64,000 nt of DNA from CAUTUX01 sp963532875 (GTDB lineage: Bacteria > Bacillota > Clostridia > Christensenellales > CAG-917): contig CAUSLO010000002.1 in NCBI GenBank assembly GCA_963532875.1, positions 1 through 64,000 of the forward strand, given 5' to 3'. Below are positions 53,804-62,400 of the stretch, piece after piece. The position numbers were made by a program, and so were the translations under genes. Below the pieces are notes generated by a model that was not told the DNA's origin, searched no databases, and saw nothing but the letters and a program-made list of their open reading frames with translations. The first letter of the stretch is position 1; each line of letters opens with the position of its first letter.

Positions 53804-55050
53804 TTTATCCCTCCCAAAAAAGATACAAGATCTTTAACATTCTCTACGTTACCATTCACCATGTTCTTGACCTTATATCCCTTATTTTTTATCTCATCTT
53901 CGCCAATTATTATTAAGTATTTGCTTTGCACCTTATCTGCATGTTTAAGTTGAGCCTTTAAACTTCTTTCCATGATGTCATACTCAACGGACACCCCTAC
54001 TTCTCTTAAATCTAAAACCAACTTCATTGCATAACTTCTACATTCAGCACTGTATGTTGCAATATATACATCTGGCTTATCATCAACTGCTTTTAATTTG
54101 TTAGTATTCTCCAACACCAACAAAAGTCTCTCAATACCTAACCCAAATCCTATGCCTGGGGTACTTTGACCGCCTAATTCTGCTATTAAGTTGTTATATC
54201 GTCCTCCACCACAAACTGTGCCTTGTGCTCCAATATCGTTAGAGGTAAATTCAAAAACAAACTTAGTATAGTAATCAAGCCCCCTAACTAACTTATTGTT
54301 TACAACGTACTTGATTCCGTTTTTATCCAACAACTCGCAAATACCTTTGAAATATGCCTTACAGTCATCGCAGAGGTAGTCTGTTATCTTTGGGGCTTCA
54401 GTTATTAATGAATTACATTTAGTCTCTTTACAATCGAAAATACGCAGTGGATTTGTATCTTTTCTTTTTTTGCACTGCTCGCATAAACAATCTTCTTTTG
54501 ATGCTAAAAATTTCTTCAATTTTTCATTATATTTAGGTCTGCAATTCTCGCAACCAATACTGTTTACATTTAACGTCAAAGAATCCAAGCCAACTGTTCT
54601 CAAAAACTTATATGCAAACATCAAAACTTCAAAATCTGAATACACACTTGAACTACCAAATAACTCAACGCCAAATTGGTGATGTTCTCTTAGTCTACCA
54701 TTTTGAGGCTTTTCATATCTGAATACTGGGGTTATATAAAATAACTTTAGAGGTGATGGTAACTGAGATAAGCCATTTTCAATATATGACCTTACAACCC
54801 CCGCTGTTCCTTCAGGTTTCAATGTAATGCTACGTTCACCCTTATCAATGAACGTATACATCTCTTTATTTACTACATCACTACTTTCACCCATGCCACG
54901 TGCGAACAGTTCTGTGGCCTCAAATGTTGGAGTTCTGATTTCTTTGAAATTATATAACTTGGCAAGTTCTCGTGCCGTACTTTCTACATAGTGCCACTTA
55001 TATACATCTTGAGGCAGTATATCTTTTGTTCCTTTTTGAATTTTAATCAT
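53800..55050 (-). CDS. hisS: Histidyl-tRNA synthetase
   Basis: Class II synthetase of 416 residues. Motif 2 lies in FRYEKPQNGRLREHHQFGVE, the histidine-specific VRGLDYYTKFVFEFT follows, then motif 3 GIGFGLGIERLLLVLE and a C-terminal anticodon-binding domain. Between the motifs is a cysteine-rich insertion (CENC, CLCEQC, CKETKC, CDDC; about residues 170-235) that could bind zinc and is present in some clostridial HisS. Nine nt after hslU. Confidence 0.95.
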   Translation of the reverse strand: MIKIQKGTKDILPQDVYKWHYVESTARELAKLYNFKEIRTPTFEATELFARGMGESSDVVNKEMYTFIDKGERSITLKPEGTAGVVRSYIENGLSQLPSPLKLFYITPVFRYEKPQNGRLREHHQFGVELFGSSSVYSDFEVLMFAYKFLRTVGLDSLTLNVNSIGCENCRPKYNEKLKKFLASKEDCLCEQCKKRKDTNPLRIFDCKETKCNSLITEAPKITDYLCDDCKAYFKGICELLDKNGIKYVVNNKLVRGLDYYTKFVFEFTSNDIGAQGTVCGGGRYNNLIAELGGQSTPGIGFGLGIERLLLVLENTNKLKAVDDKPDVYIATYSAECRSYAMKLVLDLREVGVSVEYDIMERSLKAQLKHADKVQSKYLIIIGEDEIKNKGYKVKNMVNGNVENVKDLVSFLGGIK

Positions 55051-55059
55051 TACTGCCTT

Positions 55060-56388
55060 CTATAAAATATATTTAGATAAGTCTAATTCTCTCAACTCCT
55101 TTGAAAGATGCTTTTGTATATATTTCTTATCAATTACTACCTTTTTAGTCTTGTTATCATCTGCTTCAAACAAGATATCTTTCAAAATGCTTTCTGTAAC
55201 TGCGTGTAACCTTCTAGCCCCCAAGTTTTCTGAGTTTTCATTTTCATAAAATGATATTCTTGCTATTTCTGTTATAGCATCATCTGCGAACTCAAGAGTC
55301 ACTCCATCAACGCTTAGCAAAGCCTTATATTGCTTTAAAACAGCGTTATCTGGCTCTGTTAATATTCTTACAAAATCTTCCTCAGATAAATTGCTCAACT
55401 CAACTCTAATTGGAAATCTACCTTGCAACTCTGGAATTAAGTCCTCAACTCTTGAGAGATGGAAAGCACCTGCTGCGATAAATAAGATATAGTCTGTCTT
55501 AATTGCTCCATACTTTGTTTGTACTGTGCTCCCTTCAACAATTGGAAGGATATCTCTTTGAACACCTTCTCTAGAAACCTCATGTTGTCCACTGTTTACG
55601 TTTTTACTTGCTACTTTATCAATTTCATCAATAAAGACCACGCCATCTTGTTCTGCTCTTAGAAGTGCCTCGCTTTGAATCATGTCCTTGTCCAACATCT
55701 TATCTGCTTCAGAAGCAACTAGAGTTTCCATTGCTTGTTTTACAGTTAACTTCTTCTTTTTAGGTTTTTCATTTGCACCGAAAATACTACCTAGAACTGC
55801 TCCAAATTCAACTTGATCTGTTTGTCCGCCAAGTGTTGAAACTTGCAAAGGCTTAGGTTGTTCTGTTACTTCAACTTCGACAATGAAGTTATCTAATCTT
55901 CCAGCAAGAATTTCAGACGCAATTTCTTCTCTCATTTGAGCATCTGATTTGTCATTGCTTCCTGATTTTTTTCTCATTTCTAGAATTTCAGCTGTTATTT
56001 TACGAACTGCTCTTTCTTTTGCCTTAGGATTAACTTCCTTGAGTTTTTCACTCTTTACAAGTGCTAATGAAGCCTCAACAAGGTCTCTGATAATACTTTC
56101 AACATCTCTACCTACATATCCAACTTCAGTGAATTTTGTTGCTTCAACTTTGACAAAAGGTGCTTTAACAATCTTTGCCAACCTACGTGCAATTTCTGTT
56201 TTACCTACCCCTGTAGGCCCTTTCATTATTATGTTTTTTGGTGTGATTTCTTCTTTTATTTCTTCAGGCAACTTTGCTCTTCTGTATCTATTTCGCAATG
56301 CAATTGCAACTGCTTTTTTTGCTTCATGTTGTCCTATAATATATCTATCTAATTCATGAACAATTTGTTTTGGTGTTAGTTCATCCAT
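55060..56388 (-). CDS. hslU: HslU (ClpY) ATPase
   Basis: AAA+ unfoldase that normally feeds the HslV (ClpQ) peptidase. The 442-residue protein shows TPKQIVHELDRYIIGQHEAK, Walker A MKGPTGVGKTEIARRL, EATKFTEVGYVGRDVESIIRDL, an intermediate domain at about 110-240 and FIDEIDKVA. The GAFHLSRVEDLIPELQGRFPIRV block and the C-terminal LRELDLSKYIL, which docks into HslV, are intact. hslV usually lies immediately upstream; here upstream is a terminator and dnaJ, so its partner must be elsewhere or absent. GAGAGG precedes the ATG. Confidence 0.94.
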   Translation of the reverse strand: MDELTPKQIVHELDRYIIGQHEAKKAVAIALRNRYRRAKLPEEIKEEITPKNIIMKGPTGVGKTEIARRLAKIVKAPFVKVEATKFTEVGYVGRDVESIIRDLVEASLALVKSEKLKEVNPKAKERAVRKITAEILEMRKKSGSNDKSDAQMREEIASEILAGRLDNFIVEVEVTEQPKPLQVSTLGGQTDQVEFGAVLGSIFGANEKPKKKKLTVKQAMETLVASEADKMLDKDMIQSEALLRAEQDGVVFIDEIDKVASKNVNSGQHEVSREGVQRDILPIVEGSTVQTKYGAIKTDYILFIAAGAFHLSRVEDLIPELQGRFPIRVELSNLSEEDFVRILTEPDNAVLKQYKALLSVDGVTLEFADDAITEIARISFYENENSENLGARRLHAVTESILKDILFEADDNKTKKVVIDKKYIQKHLSKELRELDLSKYIL

Positions 56389-56454
56389 ATTTTACCTCTC
56401 AAAATTTAACGTTATTTTAATGATATAACAAGTCTTTGAATAAATAAAGCAAAA

Positions 56455-56484
56455 AAGTACTGTCTTAAAAGAAAGACAGTACTT
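56455..56484 (-). terminator. Strong terminator after dnaJ
   Basis: A perfect 12-bp stem (AAGTACTGTCTT/AAGACAGTACTT) with a 6-nt loop, followed on the minus strand by TTTTGCTTTATTT. It ends the grpE-dnaJ unit, 24 bp after the dnaJ stop. Confidence 0.9.
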
Positions 56485-56507
56485 GCAAATCTTTTGTTGT
56501 TTTTTGA

Positions 56508-57668
56508 TTAACGATTTAAACTTACTTGATACTCTTTTAGAGTCTTCATGTACTCAGCAGTTTTAGTATATTGGTCTATTGAGAACAATGTGTTCATATC
56601 ATTTAGCAATTGTTTTTGAGTTGCTGTGATGTTTTTAGGGTGTTCAACAATAACTGTTGCTAACAGGTCTCCTCTACCGCCTAGAACCTTTCCTGGAATT
56701 CCTTGTCCCTTAATTCTTAACACATCACCGTTCTTTGTATTTTCTGGTACATCCAATATATCCATCCCATTTAAAACTGGAACTGGTACTTTTGTTCCAA
56801 TACAAGCACCTATGAAGGATACTGGGACTTCTATTAAAAGGTTATGACCTTCAATTGTGAAGAATCTGTGTTTTTCAACATTGACTTCTAAGATTAAGTC
56901 CCCATTCTTTCCGCCATTCTTTCCATAGTTACCTTGTCCAGCGAATGTTATTTTTGTGCCAGATACAACTCCTGCTGGTATCTTTGCTTTGATTACTGCA
57001 ATAGTCTCAACTAACTTATTTCCGCCACATTTTGGACATGTTGAAACTTTAATTGTTCCTATACCATTACATGTAGGGCAAATAATTGTTGATTGAGAGA
57101 ATAACGTAGTCTTTGGAACGATCTTTTTCCCTTTACATTGTGGGCATAATGTTGGTTGTCCACCTGGTATAAAGCCTGTTCCATTACATGATTTACATTC
57201 TCTCAAACATTTAACTTTTAAAGGCTTAGTTGTTCCTAGACATGCCTCATCGAATGTAAGTGTTACACTTGTACGGATATCGCTTCCATCTACTGGTTTT
57301 GCTGCAGGTTCTGCTTTTGGTTTTTGTGCTGTGCTTGCACTCGCACTTGCTGTACTTGTTTTTCTTGTTGCAGTTGCCGATGCTGTTGCACTTGATTGAG
57401 GTCTTGTTTGTGCTTGAGGCTCTGGTCTTGCCGCTGGTCTTAAACCTAAACTCTCATCATATTTTGCTTTCTTTTCTGGATTTGACAAAATAACGTATGC
57501 ATTTGTCATTTGTGTAAAGACTGCCTGTGCCTTTTGCTTTTGAATTTCAGGAGCATTCGAGAATAAATCTGGATGATATTTTTTAGCCAACTGCCTATAT
57601 GCAGTCTTTATTTGGTCATCTGTAGCTGTTTTGCTTACGCCTAACATTTCATAATGTGTCTTAGCCAT
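56508..57668 (-). CDS. dnaJ: Chaperone DnaJ with Ala/Ser/Thr/Pro-rich linker
   Basis: Hsp70 co-chaperone. The J domain (about 1-75) holds HPD at residues 32-34. Four zinc-finger repeats (CKSCNGTG, CPQCKGKK, CPTCNGIG, CPKCGGNK) and the C-terminal substrate-binding domains follow. The linker at about residues 76-130 is unusual: in place of the Gly/Phe-rich region it is a low-complexity Ala/Ser/Thr/Pro/Gln/Lys tract with almost no Gly or Phe. Total 386 residues, normal for DnaJ. The ATG overlaps the grpE stop by 8 nt; no dnaK lies between or after. Confidence 0.95.
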   Translation of the reverse strand: MAKTHYEMLGVSKTATDDQIKTAYRQLAKKYHPDLFSNAPEIQKQKAQAVFTQMTNAYVILSNPEKKAKYDESLGLRPAARPEPQAQTRPQSSATASATATRKTSTASASASTAQKPKAEPAAKPVDGSDIRTSVTLTFDEACLGTTKPLKVKCLRECKSCNGTGFIPGGQPTLCPQCKGKKIVPKTTLFSQSTIICPTCNGIGTIKVSTCPKCGGNKLVETIAVIKAKIPAGVVSGTKITFAGQGNYGKNGGKNGDLILEVNVEKHRFFTIEGHNLLIEVPVSFIGACIGTKVPVPVLNGMDILDVPENTKNGDVLRIKGQGIPGKVLGGRGDLLATVIVEHPKNITATQKQLLNDMNTLFSIDQYTKTAEYMKTLKEYQVSLNR

Positions 57669-59184
57669 CTTTACCTACCTTTACTTGTGCAGGACGAATT
57701 AACGTCTCTTCTAATAAATATCCTTTTGAAACAACTTCTACTACATATCCAGGTTTTCCTTCAACCTGCAAAATTGCACTCATTAAATTAGGATCAAACT
57801 TTGCACCCTCAGTTTCTACTTCCTTCAATCCAAATTTCTTCAATGCATCAATTATTTGCGTCTCTAACATGGTAAACCCAATTAGAGCATCCTTATCTTT
57901 AATTTGATCTTTTGCGAATCCTATATTATCTAAAACAGGCAATAACTCAGCAACTACTTTAGACATACCTAGCATCTTCATTTCATTTGACAGATTTGCT
58001 GAACGTTTCTTGTAGTTATTAAAGTCATCTTGTATTCTCTTAGCAAATGCCTTTACTGTCTCCATTTCGCCTTCAGACGCTTCCAATGCCTTAACTAACT
58101 GTTCTGTTTTCCCTGAGTCTTCTTGTGCGGTTTCCTCTGTCGCTGTCGCCTTTCCACCCTTCTTAGAATTTGCTTCAGCCAACTTTGTCTTTAACTTTTC
58201 GCTGTTATCCTCACTCTTTTTAAGTTCAACATTTAGTTTTTTAAGTAGGTCTTCTTGCTCTTTCAATAACTTGTTTTTCTCTGCAAGAATGTCGTTACCT
58301 TCTTTAGTCATATTCTTTTTATATGTTGCGAAATCTTGTTTTAACTTAGCATCTTCCTCTGCTGCCTTTTGCAACTCAACTCTAAGTTTCTTCTCCATAT
58401 CTGAAACCTTATTGTATTCAGTTTGAAGTCCGTTAAGTTTCATCTCTAGAACTTTGTAGTCTTTTTCTTTTTCTCTTGCAAATGCCGTTGCTTGTTGTTC
58501 TCTTTCAGAACTTGCTTGCAACTTTTGATTAACAAGGTTGTATTGTTCTTGTAACTTATTGGCAGTTGTCTGTACTTGTCTTAATTGTTCTTGCATTGAA
58601 CGTAGCATCATGTTGGCTTGATTTAGTTTTTCTTTTGACTGAGGATCACCATTCGTTACCATTTGCTTAAGAGCCTCAACCGCCTTTGCTTCGTTTCTTC
58701 TACTTATTTCAAAATTTGCTCTTAAGTTATTAAATTGGTTTATTAGAACTTGCATTTGTTCTTTTTGCCAAAGTATATATCTAGCACGTTCATTGAATTG
58801 TTGCAAAAACTCCGATTGTGATCTTGGTTGTGGCATTTTGAGAACATCAAATGGTTGCTTAGCCATACTTTGAGACACTTGTTGTTGCATCGTTGGTTGC
58901 TGCTGTTGGATCTTTTGCTGTGGCATCACTTTCTGTTGGGTTACAGTCGCTTGTGGTTCTTGCCTTTTATCTATATTAGGAATTGGTTGCTTAATTGGAA
59001 CTTTTTTAGGTGGCTCTTTTTCTGGAATAGCAACCATAGTTGGCACTTGCATGTCCACTAAATCATCTTCTAAGATTTCTGCAACTAAATATTCCGCCTC
59101 TTCCGCTGGCTCAGAATGCTTTTGTTCTAAATCATCAAGTTTAGCCTTTATTTCATCTATGCTTTTCTTTTCTTTAGTAGCCAA
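57661..59184 (-). CDS. grpE: GrpE nucleotide exchange factor with long coiled-coil N-terminus
   Basis: The last ~140 residues are a GrpE domain: FAKRIQDDFNNYKKRSANL, ELLPVLDNIGFAKDQI, FGLKEVETEGAKFDPNLMSAI, and VVSKGYLLEETLIRPAQVKV. GrpE is normally 170-220 residues; this protein is about 507. Residues about 1-140 are acidic then Pro/Gln-rich (runs of Gln and Met), and 140-360 is heptad-rich Lys/Glu/Gln coiled coil. The start is probably the TTG at 59184, with GGAG six nt upstream; a TTG four codons earlier has none. Confidence 0.9.
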   Translation of the reverse strand: MATKEKKSIDEIKAKLDDLEQKHSEPAEEAEYLVAEILEDDLVDMQVPTMVAIPEKEPPKKVPIKQPIPNIDKRQEPQATVTQQKVMPQQKIQQQQPTMQQQVSQSMAKQPFDVLKMPQPRSQSEFLQQFNERARYILWQKEQMQVLINQFNNLRANFEISRRNEAKAVEALKQMVTNGDPQSKEKLNQANMMLRSMQEQLRQVQTTANKLQEQYNLVNQKLQASSEREQQATAFAREKEKDYKVLEMKLNGLQTEYNKVSDMEKKLRVELQKAAEEDAKLKQDFATYKKNMTKEGNDILAEKNKLLKEQEDLLKKLNVELKKSEDNSEKLKTKLAEANSKKGGKATATEETAQEDSGKTEQLVKALEASEGEMETVKAFAKRIQDDFNNYKKRSANLSNEMKMLGMSKVVAELLPVLDNIGFAKDQIKDKDALIGFTMLETQIIDALKKFGLKEVETEGAKFDPNLMSAILQVEGKPGYVVEVVSKGYLLEETLIRPAQVKVGKDG

Positions 59185-59264
59185 ATTACTCTCCAAACAA
59201 ATATTTGCTCAGTTTCTATACTTTCCCTATATCCGCCATTGCTATGTATAACAAGATATATGAA

Positions 59265-59273
59265 ATCATACCA
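59265..59273 (-). promoter_or_regulatory. Predicted grpE extended -10 promoter
   Basis: TGG-TATGAT on the minus strand, an extended -10 with a partial -35 (TAGAAA) 17 nt upstream. It gives a leader of about 75 nt before the grpE start. Confidence 0.5.
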
Positions 59274-59408
59274 CATTTACAAACAATTTTCTATCTTAAA
59301 TTTTTCCCCAAGATTTGAGCCCATCCGCACCGAGAGCACCCAAAATCCTAAATCTCACCTTACTTTAGATTTTCAATTCATCATAATCATTTGACTTTCC
59401 CTACAAAA

Positions 59409-59432
59409 AAGAACACTTCATATAGCACTCTT
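59409..59432 (-). terminator. Weak terminator after the surface-protein gene
   Basis: On the minus strand, AAGAGTGCT can pair with AGTGTTCTT (three G-U pairs) around a 6-nt loop, followed by TTTTTTG. It lies about 30 nt after the stop codon. Confidence 0.4.
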
Positions 59433-59463
59433 CCCTGTATGACGGTTTCATTCTGTACATGTT

Positions 59464-62400
59464 TTAGTTCACTCTAACTGCAGGTCTCATACCTAATAAC
59501 TGTATAGGAGTCCACCATGAGAAGTGCCCATCAGGATACAAAACCCACATTGAATTTCCATCTGCACAAGCCGTTGCTAATCTTGTAAACTGATATACAT
59601 TACTTATCTGTGAATCTCCTTTTTGATAACTGTTGATTCCTCTTAAACTGCCATAGTGTTCATATAACAGCGTTCCATAATCTGTAATTCCATTATATTT
59701 CATTTTGCTACGAGGCACATTATTATTGTACCAGCCAACGTTATCATTAAATTCTATTACATCACGTCCGCTAATTTTTGGCATTACAACTAAGGCAACT
59801 CTCATTTTAACTTTAACAACCTTATCGAGATATTCTTTTAAATATGAACTAGCATAATTATTGCTACCATCCTCTGCATTCAATACAGAAACCTCAAGCG
59901 TCTTTTTTGTCCATTTTTGAGCATTGTTGGTTGGGAACTCGTCTAAATGTACATATTCATATTTATAGTATCTATATTGACCGCTTATATTAACTCTCTC
60001 ATATTTTTCACCCTTGTAATATACAGTTGTTGTGTATATTGTTGAGTACTTAACATATTTTGAGAATGTTTCGTCGCCGTCACCTGAGACTTTAGGTTCA
60101 CCACTTGGATAGTAGCGTGATTGTGGATAATATCCAATGTATCTATCTTTAGATTTATCAGTATAGTGTGCCCAAATCCTATACTGTTTCCCTTCCTCAT
60201 TTATTGCGTGAGACGCATATCCGTTAAGAGTGATACCTTTGTGGGTTGAATCTAGATATAAGTCATTATTATTATCTGAAACCAATGGCTTCAAAGTATA
60301 TGGACTTGTAGCAAATTTCTTATATGGTACGCTGATATTTATGGTGTCGTAATTTCTATATCCAGTGATTCCATCTGCTGAATATCTTAGATTGTCTCCC
60401 CTAATTCCTTGTAAATTTATTTCTACCTTTGCATCTGGTTTCTTTTGATATTTGACTTGTACGTCATATGTTTTACCTGATTCGGTGATTCTAATATTAC
60501 CTGTATATCCAGTTTGGTTTACATAATCACTAATCTGTGATGTGTACATTGCTCCAGAATATTTAAGATCTTGTAATTCATATACATTTGTAGCAAACTT
60601 TCTAAATGGAATATTTACGGTTATATTATTTCCGCTGGCATATGCAACTATTCCATCGTGATCGTATCTTAGACTTGTTGCTGTTATACCATTCAACCCA
60701 ATCTTAACTGTAGCCCCAGGTTTTACTCCATACTTAACCTTTGTATGATAAGTTTCGCCTGACTTATTAATTGTTGAATTACTCGTATAGCCATTTTGTT
60801 CAGCGTAATCTTGTATCTTGTTTGAATACAATAAACCACTATAAACAAGATTTTTCAAAGTGTATGGGAATTTTTGTTCATAAATCTTTAATCTTATTGT
60901 TGACCCACTTAATGCCCCATCAATACCATCGCTTTGGTATCTTAGATTTGTTGCTGTTAGTCCATCAACGTCTATGTTTACATAAGAATATCTCCACCTT
61001 GTTTTAAGTGTTAAAATAACGTTAGCAGTAACCTGATTTGAATTATTGAATAAATAACGTGTTGAACCGTTTTTCCATCCAACGAATGCATCATCAGTAG
61101 TGTCATCTACATATGGCTCTTCATTACCATCAAATATATATCCGTGCCTGTATGAAATTATTTTATTGTTGTTTGAAACTGACTGATGTCCTTTTAATTT
61201 ATCTATCTTAACAGTTGCATCTGTATTCAATGTAACTGTGCGAATATTTCTAATCAAAATTACGTCAAGTCCTATATTAGGTACAGAAACATCAATTGGG
61301 GAATTAATTGCCAAATCAACACCGTTTCTCTTAAATTGTATATCATTACTGTTATAAATAGTTGTATTCATTTTACTTCTAATAAACTCAACCAATTCAC
61401 TAGGCTTAATTTGTTCGCCATCTGTCTTTCTAATTCCAGCGATATAACTTTCTTGCATTCCTTCTGCTGTATTATCAAGCCCTGGTCCAGAAGTCTTCTG
61501 ACCATATACTCTAAGCATAATAGGTACTTTTTGTGCTCTATTCCACATTGGATATAATACTTTTGTAGGCTGTGCAAAATCTTCGTCTCTATCAAAGACA
61601 TGATTGATATGATCAAACTTTGGAGCATCTTCTGCATAGTTCTCTATATAGTTGATTCCTTGTTCTGAGAAATGCTTTAATGATGCAAATGTCTCACTAT
61701 CCCAACCAGATTGACGATATGTAACTGATGTTGGAATTGGGGCCATCTTTGCACCAAAAATAACAGTTTGTTCTGCAATGCTTGATGGACTTGATCCAGT
61801 TGGCATACTAAATTGAACAGTTACTCTCTTTCTCTTCATCCTGTATGTAAATATATTCTTGTCTAATCTTAAATCAAATTCATCATCACCGTTTCCATCG
61901 TACGTGATTTGATTTGCTTCAGATACATATGGACGTTTGATAACATCACTAAGTTTTCTAGCAATTGCTGATCTATATTCATTTGGTATAACCTTACTTC
62001 CCAATTGTCCATCAAACGGGAGTTTATATTCTCCATCTAATGCAATATCATCTACTACATGTTCATAACTTCCGCCTGCAACTGTCTCAAACTGCATTCC
62101 AGCATATATTGGTACACCTTGAACTGCATGCCAACGTGCGTAAAATGTTACTGTTGCTCCAAATCTCTTATATTCTTCTTTATCAAATGAGATATTTGTT
62201 GGGTTAGTTGCCTCTGCACTTGCTGTATCAAGTTCACTGTATCCTCGAAAGAATGTCGGATACTTTACTCCACCAACAGTAACATCTAAACCTTGTGGTG
62301 AATATTCTTCATTAGATGATAATCCTCCACCTACATATACTGTTGTTGGTGATGGCATTCCTCTAACTTCGATTCCACTTCTCTTGTGTTCATTTCTTAA

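Larger units (their letters stand above)
59185..59463. other. Intergenic region upstream of grpE
   Basis: The longest gap in the window (about 280 bp). It holds an extended -10 for grpE at 59265-59273, a weak terminator at 59409-59432 for the surface-protein gene and a few short inverted repeats. No CIRCE operator, tRNA or other RNA gene was recognised, and no convincing small gene. Confidence 0.6.

Noticed and set aside
59197..59463. CIRCE operator upstream of grpE
   Set aside because: A TAGCACTC half-site is present near 59423-59430, but no properly spaced GAGTGCTA partner exists, and it lies far from the predicted promoter.
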